From: Clostridia bacterium
GTDB taxonomy: Bacteria > Bacillota > Clostridia > Christensenellales > Borkfalkiaceae
DNA: 64,000 bases
NCBI GenBank assembly: GCA_029066845.1
Contig: JAIEFR010000003.1
Location: forward strand, 1-64,000
Direction: 5' to 3'
Of the stretch, positions 27,938 through 35,077 are shown piece after piece; within the stretch, counting starts at the first letter, position 1, and every line of letters starts with the position of its first letter. The position numbers and the translations under genes were made by a program. A model generated the notes under the pieces. It searched no databases, was not told where the DNA came from, and saw only the letters and a program-made list of their open reading frames with translations.

Positions 27938-29251
27938 TTATTCTTCGGGAAGCCCTCCGTCGTCGAACCTTGCAGGCTTTATGAGGTGCGTGCCCTTGAC
28001 GTCGTTGTGCATCTCGGTCGGATCCTCCGCAACTATACCGCGCTGAACGGCGGCATAGCCGTGCTTTTTGCGTATTTCGTCCACGCAGCGTTCGGCGCGC
28101 TCGCGCTTGGCGTAATTGCCCGCGGTTTCGTCAAAGGTCAGCTGTGAAGCCCCCTTGTCGAACCCCGACACGGTAACGCCCAACGCGCGCACCGCAAACG
28201 GCGGAGAAAATTTCTGATTGAACAGCTCGAACGCGTGATTTGCAATCTCCTCGCACAGGCAGGTATGGCGCACCTTTTTCTGTACCTGATAACCATTGAG
28301 CTGACTGTCGCGCACCCACAGATGCACCGTGTCCGCAAGTCCCAGCCCCGACTCTCGCAAACGCGCAGCAACGCTTTCCGAAAGCACGAACAACGTGCGC
28401 TTGACGTCGTTTAAAGAGGTCAGATCCTTCGGGCAGGTCATAGAGTTGCCTATCGATTTCAGCTCCCTGTCGTCGTCCATAGCGCGCACGGGCGACTCGT
28501 CCTCTCCGCGCGCGTATGTCAGCAAAGTCTGCCCGAACTTGCCCAGCGCCTTGAATATGCGCCCGTCGTCCGCTTCGGCAAGCTTGCCTATCGTCGTGTA
28601 TCCCATCGCGCACAGCTTTGCGCCCGTCGCGCCGCCCACCATCAAAAGCTCGTTCACGGGCAGCCCGAAAATTACGTTTTTGTAGTTGGAAACGGATATG
28701 ACCGAGGTGCCGTCCGGCTTCTTTAAATCGGAGCCGAGCTTTGCGTAAATTTTGTTGAACGAAACGCCCACCGAAACGGTCAGCCCCAGCTCGCTCTTTA
28801 CGGCGTTGCGTATAGTGTCGCCTATAAAGCGCAGATAGCCGTCCGAAAACCTCTTTTCGCCGTTCACTTCCACGTACATATCACCGTCGTAAGCGGGAAA
28901 AATTTTAGTCGATTTCGTGACGTCCAGCCAGCACTCGTCAATGCCGTAGCTCTCTATCAAATCGGTATAACGCGCATAGATTGCTTTAACCTTGCGCGAG
29001 TATTGCATATACAACTGAAAGTGCGGGCGCACTACTATAAGGGCGGGGCATTTGCGCCTTGCCTGCCATACGGTGTCGCCCGTCTTTATGCCCGCTTTTT
29101 TGGCTTGCTCGCTCTTTGCAAGCACTATTCCCCTGCGCTCCTCCTCGTTGCCGCATACGGCTACGGGCTTGCCTTCGAGCTCGGGGTTTAATATGCGCTC
29201 CACGGAAGCATAAAAATTATTCAGGTCGGAATGCAGCACTATTCTTTCCAT
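27938..29251 (-). CDS. dinB: Y-family DNA polymerase IV
   Basis: A 437-residue translesion polymerase. The N-terminal palm has SDLNNFYASVE (metal Asp, residues about 8-18). The second catalytic acidic pair is in SYGIDECWLDVT (about 103-114), a variant of the usual SIDEAYLD. A helix-hairpin-helix region (about 185-215) and little-finger domain (about 240-360) follow, then a charged C-terminal tail. Y-family enzymes are usually damage-inducible; I see no clear LexA box upstream. It is monocistronic, with the glutamine synthetase promoter directly downstream. The 437 residues exceed the 350-400 of typical DinB, owing to the tail. Confidence 0.92.
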   Translation of the reverse strand: MERIVLHSDLNNFYASVERILNPELEGKPVAVCGNEEERRGIVLAKSEQAKKAGIKTGDTVWQARRKCPALIVVRPHFQLYMQYSRKVKAIYARYTDLIESYGIDECWLDVTKSTKIFPAYDGDMYVEVNGEKRFSDGYLRFIGDTIRNAVKSELGLTVSVGVSFNKIYAKLGSDLKKPDGTSVISVSNYKNVIFGLPVNELLMVGGATGAKLCAMGYTTIGKLAEADDGRIFKALGKFGQTLLTYARGEDESPVRAMDDDRELKSIGNSMTCPKDLTSLNDVKRTLFVLSESVAARLRESGLGLADTVHLWVRDSQLNGYQVQKKVRHTCLCEEIANHAFELFNQKFSPPFAVRALGVTVSGFDKGASQLTFDETAGNYAKRERAERCVDEIRKKHGYAAVQRGIVAEDPTEMHNDVKGTHLIKPARFDDGGLPEE

Positions 29252-29308
29252 ATCAATTATTATACCATACCGCGCACAAAATTAAAGCATAAAATCACTC
29301 AAAATGTA

Positions 29309-29336
29309 TTGATATTTTTTTGCAACGGGCTATAAT
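29309..29336 (+). promoter_or_regulatory. Ferritin promoter
   Basis: TTGATA (29309-29314), a 16-base spacer and TATAAT (29331-29336), followed by the ribosome site TTGGAGG. Confidence 0.8.
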
Positions 29337-29368
29337 TAAGTACGAATAAATTTTGGAGGCAAAAAACA

Positions 29369-29887
29369 ATGATTGACAAGAAAATTGCAGAGCTTATCAA
29401 CGACCAGGTAAACAAGGAATTATATTCCGCATACCTCTACCTTGATTTTGCGAATTATTACGAAGCCGAGGGCTTGGACGGCTTTGCCCACTGGTATCAG
29501 ATTCAGGCGCAGGAAGAGCGCGACCACGCAATGATGATGCGCAGGTATCTTATAGACAACGGCGTGCGCGTTACCTTTGACGCAATTGCAAAGCCCGACA
29601 AGGCAATGAAAAAGCACGACGACCCTCTGCACTACGGATACGAGCACGAGCAGTACGTAACCTCGCTCATCAACGACATCTACGCCGCAGCGTTCAAAAT
29701 CAACGACTTCAAGACTATGCAGTTCCTCGACTGGTTCATTAAGGAGCAGGGCGAAGAGGAAAAGAACGCCGAAGATATGCTGAGGAAGTTCGAGCTTTTC
29801 GGTCACGACGCCAAGGGCTTGTACTCGCTCAACCAGGAGCTTGCCGCAAGAGTTTATACCGCAAGCACCACCGGCCCCGCAATGTGA
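29369..29887 (+). CDS. ftnA: Ferritin
   Basis: A 172-residue four-helix non-haem ferritin that oxidises and stores iron in a 24-mer. Ferroxidase residues are visible in NKELYSAYLYL (Glu, about 17), EERDHAMMM (Glu and His, about 50-53) and FIKEQGEEEKNA (about 127). No haem-binding bacterioferritin pattern is evident. The start is supported by GGAGG nine bases upstream and a good promoter. It is monocistronic, ending at a strong bidirectional terminator. Confidence 0.95.
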   Translation: MIDKKIAELINDQVNKELYSAYLYLDFANYYEAEGLDGFAHWYQIQAQEERDHAMMMRRYLIDNGVRVTFDAIAKPDKAMKKHDDPLHYGYEHEQYVTSLINDIYAAAFKINDFKTMQFLDWFIKEQGEEEKNAEDMLRKFELFGHDAKGLYSLNQELAARVYTASTTGPAM

Positions 29888-29917
29888 GGCGTGTCCCCAA
29901 TTTAATCTATGCAAAAC

Positions 29918-29952
29918 AAAAGCGCCAGCGCACAATGTGCGCTGGCGCTTTT
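29918..29952. terminator. Bidirectional terminator ferritin/aroA
   Basis: A 16-bp perfect stem AAAAGCGCCAGCGCAC / GTGCGCTGGCGCTTTT with a 3-base loop, between convergent genes. Confidence 0.92.
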
Positions 29953-29955
29953 CTC

Positions 29956-31179
29956 TTACTTCGTCAATGCTTCGCAAACTTCGTCCAGCCGTTCGAAAAA
30001 TTCCTTGAAAGTCTTGGAACACACTTCGGCGTTTTTAATTGTTATTCCGTCAACGCGCAAGCCCGCAACCGCAAACGCCATAGCCACGCGGTGGTCGCCG
30101 AACGTTTCAATCTCCGCGCCGTGCACTTCCTTGCACGGGTAAATCTTCACGCCGTCCTCCCGCTCCTCGCAAGTCACTCCCATTGCGGTAAGGTTACGCA
30201 CAATCGCGTTTATTCTGTCGCACTCCTGCCCGCGGATATGCGCAACGCCCGTAATTTCCGTAGGGCTTGAAAGGAAGGGCGCGATTGCCGCAAGCGTAAG
30301 CGCCTGGTCGGAAAAAGCAGACATATCCACCCTGCCGCCGTCGAAATTCTTTAAAAGATTTATAAGCTTAATATCGCCCTGCACGGTGTGCGGCATAATG
30401 CCCGAAACCTTTATGTCCGTGCCAAGAATTTTATTTGCCGCATAGAAATAGCTCGCCGCCGAAACGTCCGGCTCTATGTCGTACTTTTTAGCAGAATAGC
30501 CGCCGTCCACGGTATATACGCCGCCCTCTTCCCCGACGGTCACGCCGAACGACCACATCATATCCAGAGTCATATTGACGTAGTCCATTCCGTGGTTGCC
30601 CTCGACGGCGATTTTGAAGGGCTTGTCCGCAAGCACGCCAGCCATCAGCAGAGCGGATAAAAACTGACTGCTCTTGGTAACGTCCACGCGCACGCAGTCC
30701 TCAGGCGAGCGCGTTCCGCGGATTGTAAACGGAAAACAGTTTTCCTCGCCGTGGAATTCAAACTGCGCGCCCGCACTTTTAAGCGCGCCGATAAGCGCCG
30801 CCTGGGGTCGCTTTTGCATCTGTTCGGACGAGGTCAGCTTGAACTCCCCCTCGCAAAAGGCGAGCATTGCCGTTATAAACCTTGCCGCCGTGCCCGCGCT
30901 GCCCACGTAAACCTCGCCGCTCTTAACGGGAAGCCTGCCGCCGCAGCCGCGCACTTTGACCGTAGTGCCCTCAACGCTCACGCCGATGCCCAGCGCCTTG
31001 ACGGCGTTTAAAAAGGTTGCGCAGTCGTTTGAGAGCTGCGCGCCGTAAAGCGTGCTTTCGCCCTCCGCCAGCGCAGCAATAAGCAACGCGCGCGCCGTAA
31101 TGCTCTTCGAGCCGGGCACACGCACCGCCGCACTCTTATTCCTGATTTTTCCGTAAATGCTTTTTACTCTGTAATCCAT
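29956..31179 (-). CDS. aroA: 3-phosphoshikimate 1-carboxyvinyltransferase (EPSP synthase)
   Basis: A 407-residue shikimate-pathway enzyme joining shikimate-3-phosphate and PEP. Family motifs are PGSKSITARALLIAALAEG near the N-terminus (usually PGDKSIxxR), GSAGTAARF (about residue 93), the catalytic Asp region and FGDHRVAMAFAVAGL (about 361). It is the last gene of rnj-trmR-trhP-aroA, 2 bases after trhP. No other aro genes lie nearby. Placement beside trhP is notable because the TrhP reaction depends on prephenate, made downstream of this pathway. Confidence 0.96.
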   Translation of the reverse strand: MDYRVKSIYGKIRNKSAAVRVPGSKSITARALLIAALAEGESTLYGAQLSNDCATFLNAVKALGIGVSVEGTTVKVRGCGGRLPVKSGEVYVGSAGTAARFITAMLAFCEGEFKLTSSEQMQKRPQAALIGALKSAGAQFEFHGEENCFPFTIRGTRSPEDCVRVDVTKSSQFLSALLMAGVLADKPFKIAVEGNHGMDYVNMTLDMMWSFGVTVGEEGGVYTVDGGYSAKKYDIEPDVSAASYFYAANKILGTDIKVSGIMPHTVQGDIKLINLLKNFDGGRVDMSAFSDQALTLAAIAPFLSSPTEITGVAHIRGQECDRINAIVRNLTAMGVTCEEREDGVKIYPCKEVHGAEIETFGDHRVAMAFAVAGLRVDGITIKNAEVCSKTFKEFFERLDEVCEALTK

Positions 31180-31181
31180 AG

Positions 31182-32375
31182 TTATTTCCTGCGCCTTAAA
31201 ATGTCGCCCGCCGAGAGGTCATAGGGGCAGTTTATCGTATAGTGTTCCTGTACCAGCTTGCAGTCGTCCGTATCCTCGCCCGCGCTGTTTTTTGCGCTTT
31301 CCACCTTAAACGCCTTGCCGAAATTGCCGGTAGGCGAAAGCACTTCCAGAGTATCTCCCACTTTAAACCTACCGCGCATTTCTACGGTTGCAACCCCGTT
31401 GCCGCCCGCAAGCACGTTGGCGATATAGTCGCAGTCGCCCTTTGCCTGGCTGTCCGTGTAGTTGACTGTCGCGTGGTTTTCGCCCAGCATATACGCGGTG
31501 GTGTAGTCGCGGTGCGCGGCGGTGGTCAGCTCGCGCTCGATAACCCCGTTGTAGCCGCCGTCCAGACACCTGCGGTAGGCGTTTATTACGGTTGCAAGGT
31601 AATATTCGCTCTTCATACGCCCTTCGATTTTAAAGGAGCAAACGCCCGCCTCCGCCATCTCTTTGAGGTGTGCGGACATATTCAGATCCTTGCTGTTGAA
31701 AATGTACGTGCCGCGCTCGTCCTCTTCCAGCGCAAGCTCGCCGCTCTCAGCGCCCAGGTCGTGCTTCTTTACGGTGTAGTTCCACCTGCACGCCTGCACG
31801 CATTCGCCGCGGTTGGAAGGTCTGCCCGAAAGGTAGTCGGACAGCAAACACCTGCCCGAATAGGAAATGCACATTGCACCGTGCACGAACGCTTCCAGCT
31901 CGATGTCGGGTACGAAGTCGTGAATTTCCTTTATTTCGTCAAGCGAGAGCTCGCGCGCCAGAATCGCACGCGCCGCGCCCTGTTCCTTCCAGAATTTTAC
32001 GGCGTATTTGTTGGTGAGGTTGGCTTGCGTTGAGATATGCACGGCAAGGTCGGGGGCCGCCTTTTTTGCCGCGTAGAAGACGCCGCTGTCCGAAATTATA
32101 GCCGCGTCCACGCCTATTTGGTTTATGTATTTAAAGTAGTCCGAAAGCGCGGAAAAATCTGCGTTGCGCGCAAAGATATTTGCGGTTACGTACACCTTTT
32201 TGCCGAGAGAGTGCGCAAGATTGACCGCGTTTTTAAGTTCGTCCGCGTCGAAATTATCGGCGAACGAGCGCAGTGAAAACGCCTTGCCGCCTATATAAGC
32301 CGCGTCCGCTCCGAAGTAAAACGCCGTTTTAAGTTTTGAAAAACCGCCCGCAGGCGCAAGCAATTCAACCTTCAT
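31182..32375 (-). CDS. trhP: U32 family protein, likely tRNA U34 hydroxylase TrhP
   Basis: A 397-residue U32 'peptidase' family protein. The N-terminus VELLAPAGGFSKLKTAFYFG and the cysteine-rich segment GRCLLSDYLSGRPSNRGEC (about residues 175-193), then QACRW, are family hallmarks; the cysteines probably bind an iron-sulfur cluster. Several members once called peptidases are now known as RNA hydroxylases. TrhP makes 5-hydroxyuridine at tRNA position 34 using prephenate. The next gene upstream is a TrmR-like methyltransferase that acts on that product (compare B. subtilis yrrM-yrrN-yrrO), supporting this call over a peptidase. A small beta-barrel-like C-terminus is present. Confidence 0.85.
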   Translation of the reverse strand: MKVELLAPAGGFSKLKTAFYFGADAAYIGGKAFSLRSFADNFDADELKNAVNLAHSLGKKVYVTANIFARNADFSALSDYFKYINQIGVDAAIISDSGVFYAAKKAAPDLAVHISTQANLTNKYAVKFWKEQGAARAILARELSLDEIKEIHDFVPDIELEAFVHGAMCISYSGRCLLSDYLSGRPSNRGECVQACRWNYTVKKHDLGAESGELALEEDERGTYIFNSKDLNMSAHLKEMAEAGVCSFKIEGRMKSEYYLATVINAYRRCLDGGYNGVIERELTTAAHRDYTTAYMLGENHATVNYTDSQAKGDCDYIANVLAGGNGVATVEMRGRFKVGDTLEVLSPTGNFGKAFKVESAKNSAGEDTDDCKLVQEHYTINCPYDLSAGDILRRRK

Positions 32376-32385
32376 TTGTTCACCT

Positions 32386-33057
32386 TTATTTTTTTACGCT
32401 GAGCGCAACACCGTTGCCGACGTCCACAACGATTGTATATAATTCGTCGTCGTTCGTCACGGCGGTAATATATTCGCGGATATGTTGGACAAGCATTTTG
32501 CGCTTTTTGGGCGTTTCGCGCTCGCCGTTCACCCAGCCGTATAAGAGCACGTCGTCGGCAAAAAGCGTGCCGCCCTTACTCAAAAGCCGCTTTAACTGCG
32601 GCAGATATTTTACGTACTGAACCTTGGGTCCGTCCAGAAAAATAAAATCGTATTGCCCTTCGAGAGCGGGGAGCACCTCCGCCGCGTCGCCGCGGATAAC
32701 GGTTGCCCTGTCACTCATATGCGCCTCGGCGAAATTATCCTCCGCCTCTGTCGCAAAATCGGGATTGAACTCGATAGTTGTCAGATGCGCCGCGGGACAT
32801 TGTTCCAGCATACATATGCCCGAAACGCCAACCGCCGTGCCGATTTCCAGAATGTTTTTCGGCTTTGCCATAAGTGCGCAGGTGCAAAGATACGCAAGCG
32901 TTTCGTCGGACGATACGGGAATACCGCGCCCGAACGCCTTTTTACGTATTTCCCGCACGAATTCGGAAAAGCCGAACTTGTTTAAGCTTATAGTCCTGCT
33001 CTCCCTCTCGGGCGTGCTGGTATCGTTATGCGCGTAGTCAAATTTATTTTCGTTCAT
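32386..33057 (-). CDS. trmR: O-methyltransferase, likely tRNA 5-hydroxyuridine methyltransferase TrmR
   Basis: A 223-residue class I SAM-dependent methyltransferase of the Methyltransf_3 (catechol O-methyltransferase-like) family. The SAM motif is ILEIGTAVGVSG (about residues 69-80). An acidic residue follows strand 2 (TTIEFNPD), and the metal/substrate motif is YDFIFLDGPKVQYVKYL (about 136-152). The position directly before a U32 gene matches B. subtilis yrrM (trmR), whose product turns ho5U34 into mo5U34 in tRNA. Second of four genes in rnj-trmR-trhP-aroA, 5 bases after rnj. Confidence 0.87.
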   Translation of the reverse strand: MNENKFDYAHNDTSTPERESRTISLNKFGFSEFVREIRKKAFGRGIPVSSDETLAYLCTCALMAKPKNILEIGTAVGVSGICMLEQCPAAHLTTIEFNPDFATEAEDNFAEAHMSDRATVIRGDAAEVLPALEGQYDFIFLDGPKVQYVKYLPQLKRLLSKGGTLFADDVLLYGWVNGERETPKKRKMLVQHIREYITAVTNDDELYTIVVDVGNGVALSVKK

Positions 33058-33062
33058 ATGCG

Positions 33063-34952
33063 TTAAAGCTCAACCACCACGGGCACCACCATCGGCGATT
33101 GCTTGGTTTTCTTCTGCAAGTAGTTGCGGAGCGATTTTTTGATAATGCGCTTCAACTCGTCCACCGTGCCCGTCGATAAATCGTAGCCCTCTATTGCGCG
33201 GTTTATCACCTCGCGCATTTCCTTGTTGTAGTCGTGGTGGAAATCGAACACGAAGCCGCGCGAATTGATTGCGGGCTCGCCAATAACCTCTCCGCCCGAA
33301 ACGGCTACGGAAACGATGAACAGTCCCTCCGCGGCAAGCTGACGTCTGTCCTGCATAACAACGGAAGCCTTCTCGTCCTCGATGCCCTCGCCGTCGATAA
33401 GGCGGGAGCCCGCGGGTACGTCCGCAAGCCTCTTTATATACTTGCTTGTCACTTCCAGACAGTTGCCGATGTCGGCAAGGAAAATATTGCGCTCGTTCAT
33501 ACCCAGGCTCTGCGCAAGCTGCGAGTGCTTTTTAAGATGTCTGTATTCGCCGTGCACGGGCACGAAAAATCTGGGCTTTAAAAGGGTGTGCATAATTTTA
33601 TGCTCTTCCCTGCACGCGTGCCCCGAAACGTGAATATTTTCCAGGCTCTCGTACACGACGTCCGCGCCCAGATGATAGAGCTTGTTTATTACTCCGTAAA
33701 TGCCCCTCTCGTTGCCGGGGATGGGCGAAGCGGAAATAATTATCGTGTCGTTTGCACCCACGGTAATTGCGGGGTTTTCGCCGTTGGACATACGCGTAAG
33801 CGCGCTCATCGGCTCGCCCTGGCTGCCCGTGCAGACGATAATCACCTCGTCGTCACGCAGATTTTTTGTCTTGGAAATATCGATTAAAACGCCGTCGGGG
33901 AAGGACATTTCGCCTATCTTTTCAGCCGCCTCCACAACGTTGAGCATACTCCTGCCGTTGAGAGCGACCTTCCGCCTATACTTGACCGCCAAGTCTATAA
34001 TCTGCTGCAATCTGTGCACGTTGGAAGCAAAGGTTGCTATTATTATGCGGCGCGTCAGATTTTCGGCAAACAGCCTGTCCAGGGTCTGCCCTACCACCGT
34101 TTCGCTCATAGTGAAGCCGGGGCGTTCGATATTGGTGCTTTCCCCCATATACAGAAGCACGCCCTTGCTGCCTATGTCGGCGATGGATTTCAGATCTATC
34201 GGCTCGCCCGCAACGGGCGTCAGGTCAATCTTGTAGTCGCCGCTGTGGAAGATTACGCCCTGCGGCGTGTGTATGCACAGCGCAACCGCGCCCGCAATGG
34301 AGTGGTTGACGTTGATAAAATCGACCTTGAAGCAACCCGCCTGATAGCTCTCGCCCGGGGCGATTACCCTCTCCTTGACGTCGTTCAGACGGTGCTCCCT
34401 GAGCTTGTTGTCCACCAGCGCAAGCGTAAGCTTGGTTGCCACGACGGGTACGTTGACCTCCTTTAAAAGGTAGGGAACGCCGCCTATGTGGTCCTCGTGT
34501 CCGTGGGTTAAAAACAGTGCGCGCAATTTCTTTCTGTTTTCCACCAGATAGGTTATATCGGGCGCAACCAGATCGATGCCGGGGTTTTCCTCGGTGGGGA
34601 AGATTATGCCTGCGTCGATTATTATAATATCGTCGCCGCATTCCAGCGCGGTCATATTTTTGCCTATCTCACCCACGCCGCCCAAAAATACTATTCTAAC
34701 CGCGTTTTTGGGTGACTTGCCCTCCTTGCGCGGCTTTTCGCCCTTGGGTCTGCGCGCGGGCTTGGGCTGCCGTTCTGTCTGATTTTCGGCAAGCTTTATA
34801 TCGTTTTTCTTCTTTTTGCCGCCCTGCTTTGCGCCCTGTTCCTTAAAGGGCTTTTCCTGCGGCTTGCGGCGACGCGAACGGGTATTGCCCGCGGCGACGT
34901 TCTTTTCGCGCGGCTTTTTTGTCCCGCGCTCGTTTACAGTTTCTCTTTCCAT
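33063..34952 (-). CDS. rnj: Ribonuclease J
   Basis: A 629-residue metallo-beta-lactamase/beta-CASP RNase with 5'-3' exo- and endonuclease activity, central to mRNA decay in Firmicutes. Zn motif HGHEDHIGG (about residue 152), the beta-CASP domain with GSQGEPMSAL and VSGHACREE, FVPVHGEYRHL and the C-terminal domain are present. It has an extra N-terminus of about 85 residues rich in Lys, Arg and Gln, ahead of the usual start (VRIVFLGGVGEIGKN). That tail may bind RNA; about 555 residues is the family norm. It heads rnj-trmR-trhP-aroA. Confidence 0.96.
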   Translation of the reverse strand: MERETVNERGTKKPREKNVAAGNTRSRRRKPQEKPFKEQGAKQGGKKKKNDIKLAENQTERQPKPARRPKGEKPRKEGKSPKNAVRIVFLGGVGEIGKNMTALECGDDIIIIDAGIIFPTEENPGIDLVAPDITYLVENRKKLRALFLTHGHEDHIGGVPYLLKEVNVPVVATKLTLALVDNKLREHRLNDVKERVIAPGESYQAGCFKVDFINVNHSIAGAVALCIHTPQGVIFHSGDYKIDLTPVAGEPIDLKSIADIGSKGVLLYMGESTNIERPGFTMSETVVGQTLDRLFAENLTRRIIIATFASNVHRLQQIIDLAVKYRRKVALNGRSMLNVVEAAEKIGEMSFPDGVLIDISKTKNLRDDEVIIVCTGSQGEPMSALTRMSNGENPAITVGANDTIIISASPIPGNERGIYGVINKLYHLGADVVYESLENIHVSGHACREEHKIMHTLLKPRFFVPVHGEYRHLKKHSQLAQSLGMNERNIFLADIGNCLEVTSKYIKRLADVPAGSRLIDGEGIEDEKASVVMQDRRQLAAEGLFIVSVAVSGGEVIGEPAINSRGFVFDFHHDYNKEMREVINRAIEGYDLSTGTVDELKRIIKKSLRNYLQKKTKQSPMVVPVVVEL

Positions 34953-35004
34953 TAAAAATTTTCCTTGAATTTGCTTAGCGCAAGCGCGTAAGGCTTTGCG
35001 TTAA

Positions 35005-35040
35005 TTTAAAAGGGGGTCTTGAATTTCAACCCCCTTCTTT
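35005..35040 (-). terminator. Terminator after the repeat protein
   Basis: Stem AGGGGGT/ACCCCCT with inner TTGAA/TTCAA, followed on the minus strand by TTTTAAATT. Confidence 0.75.
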
Positions 35041-35077
35041 AATCTTTTGTATGATAAAATTGTCGGTTAAAAGACGG

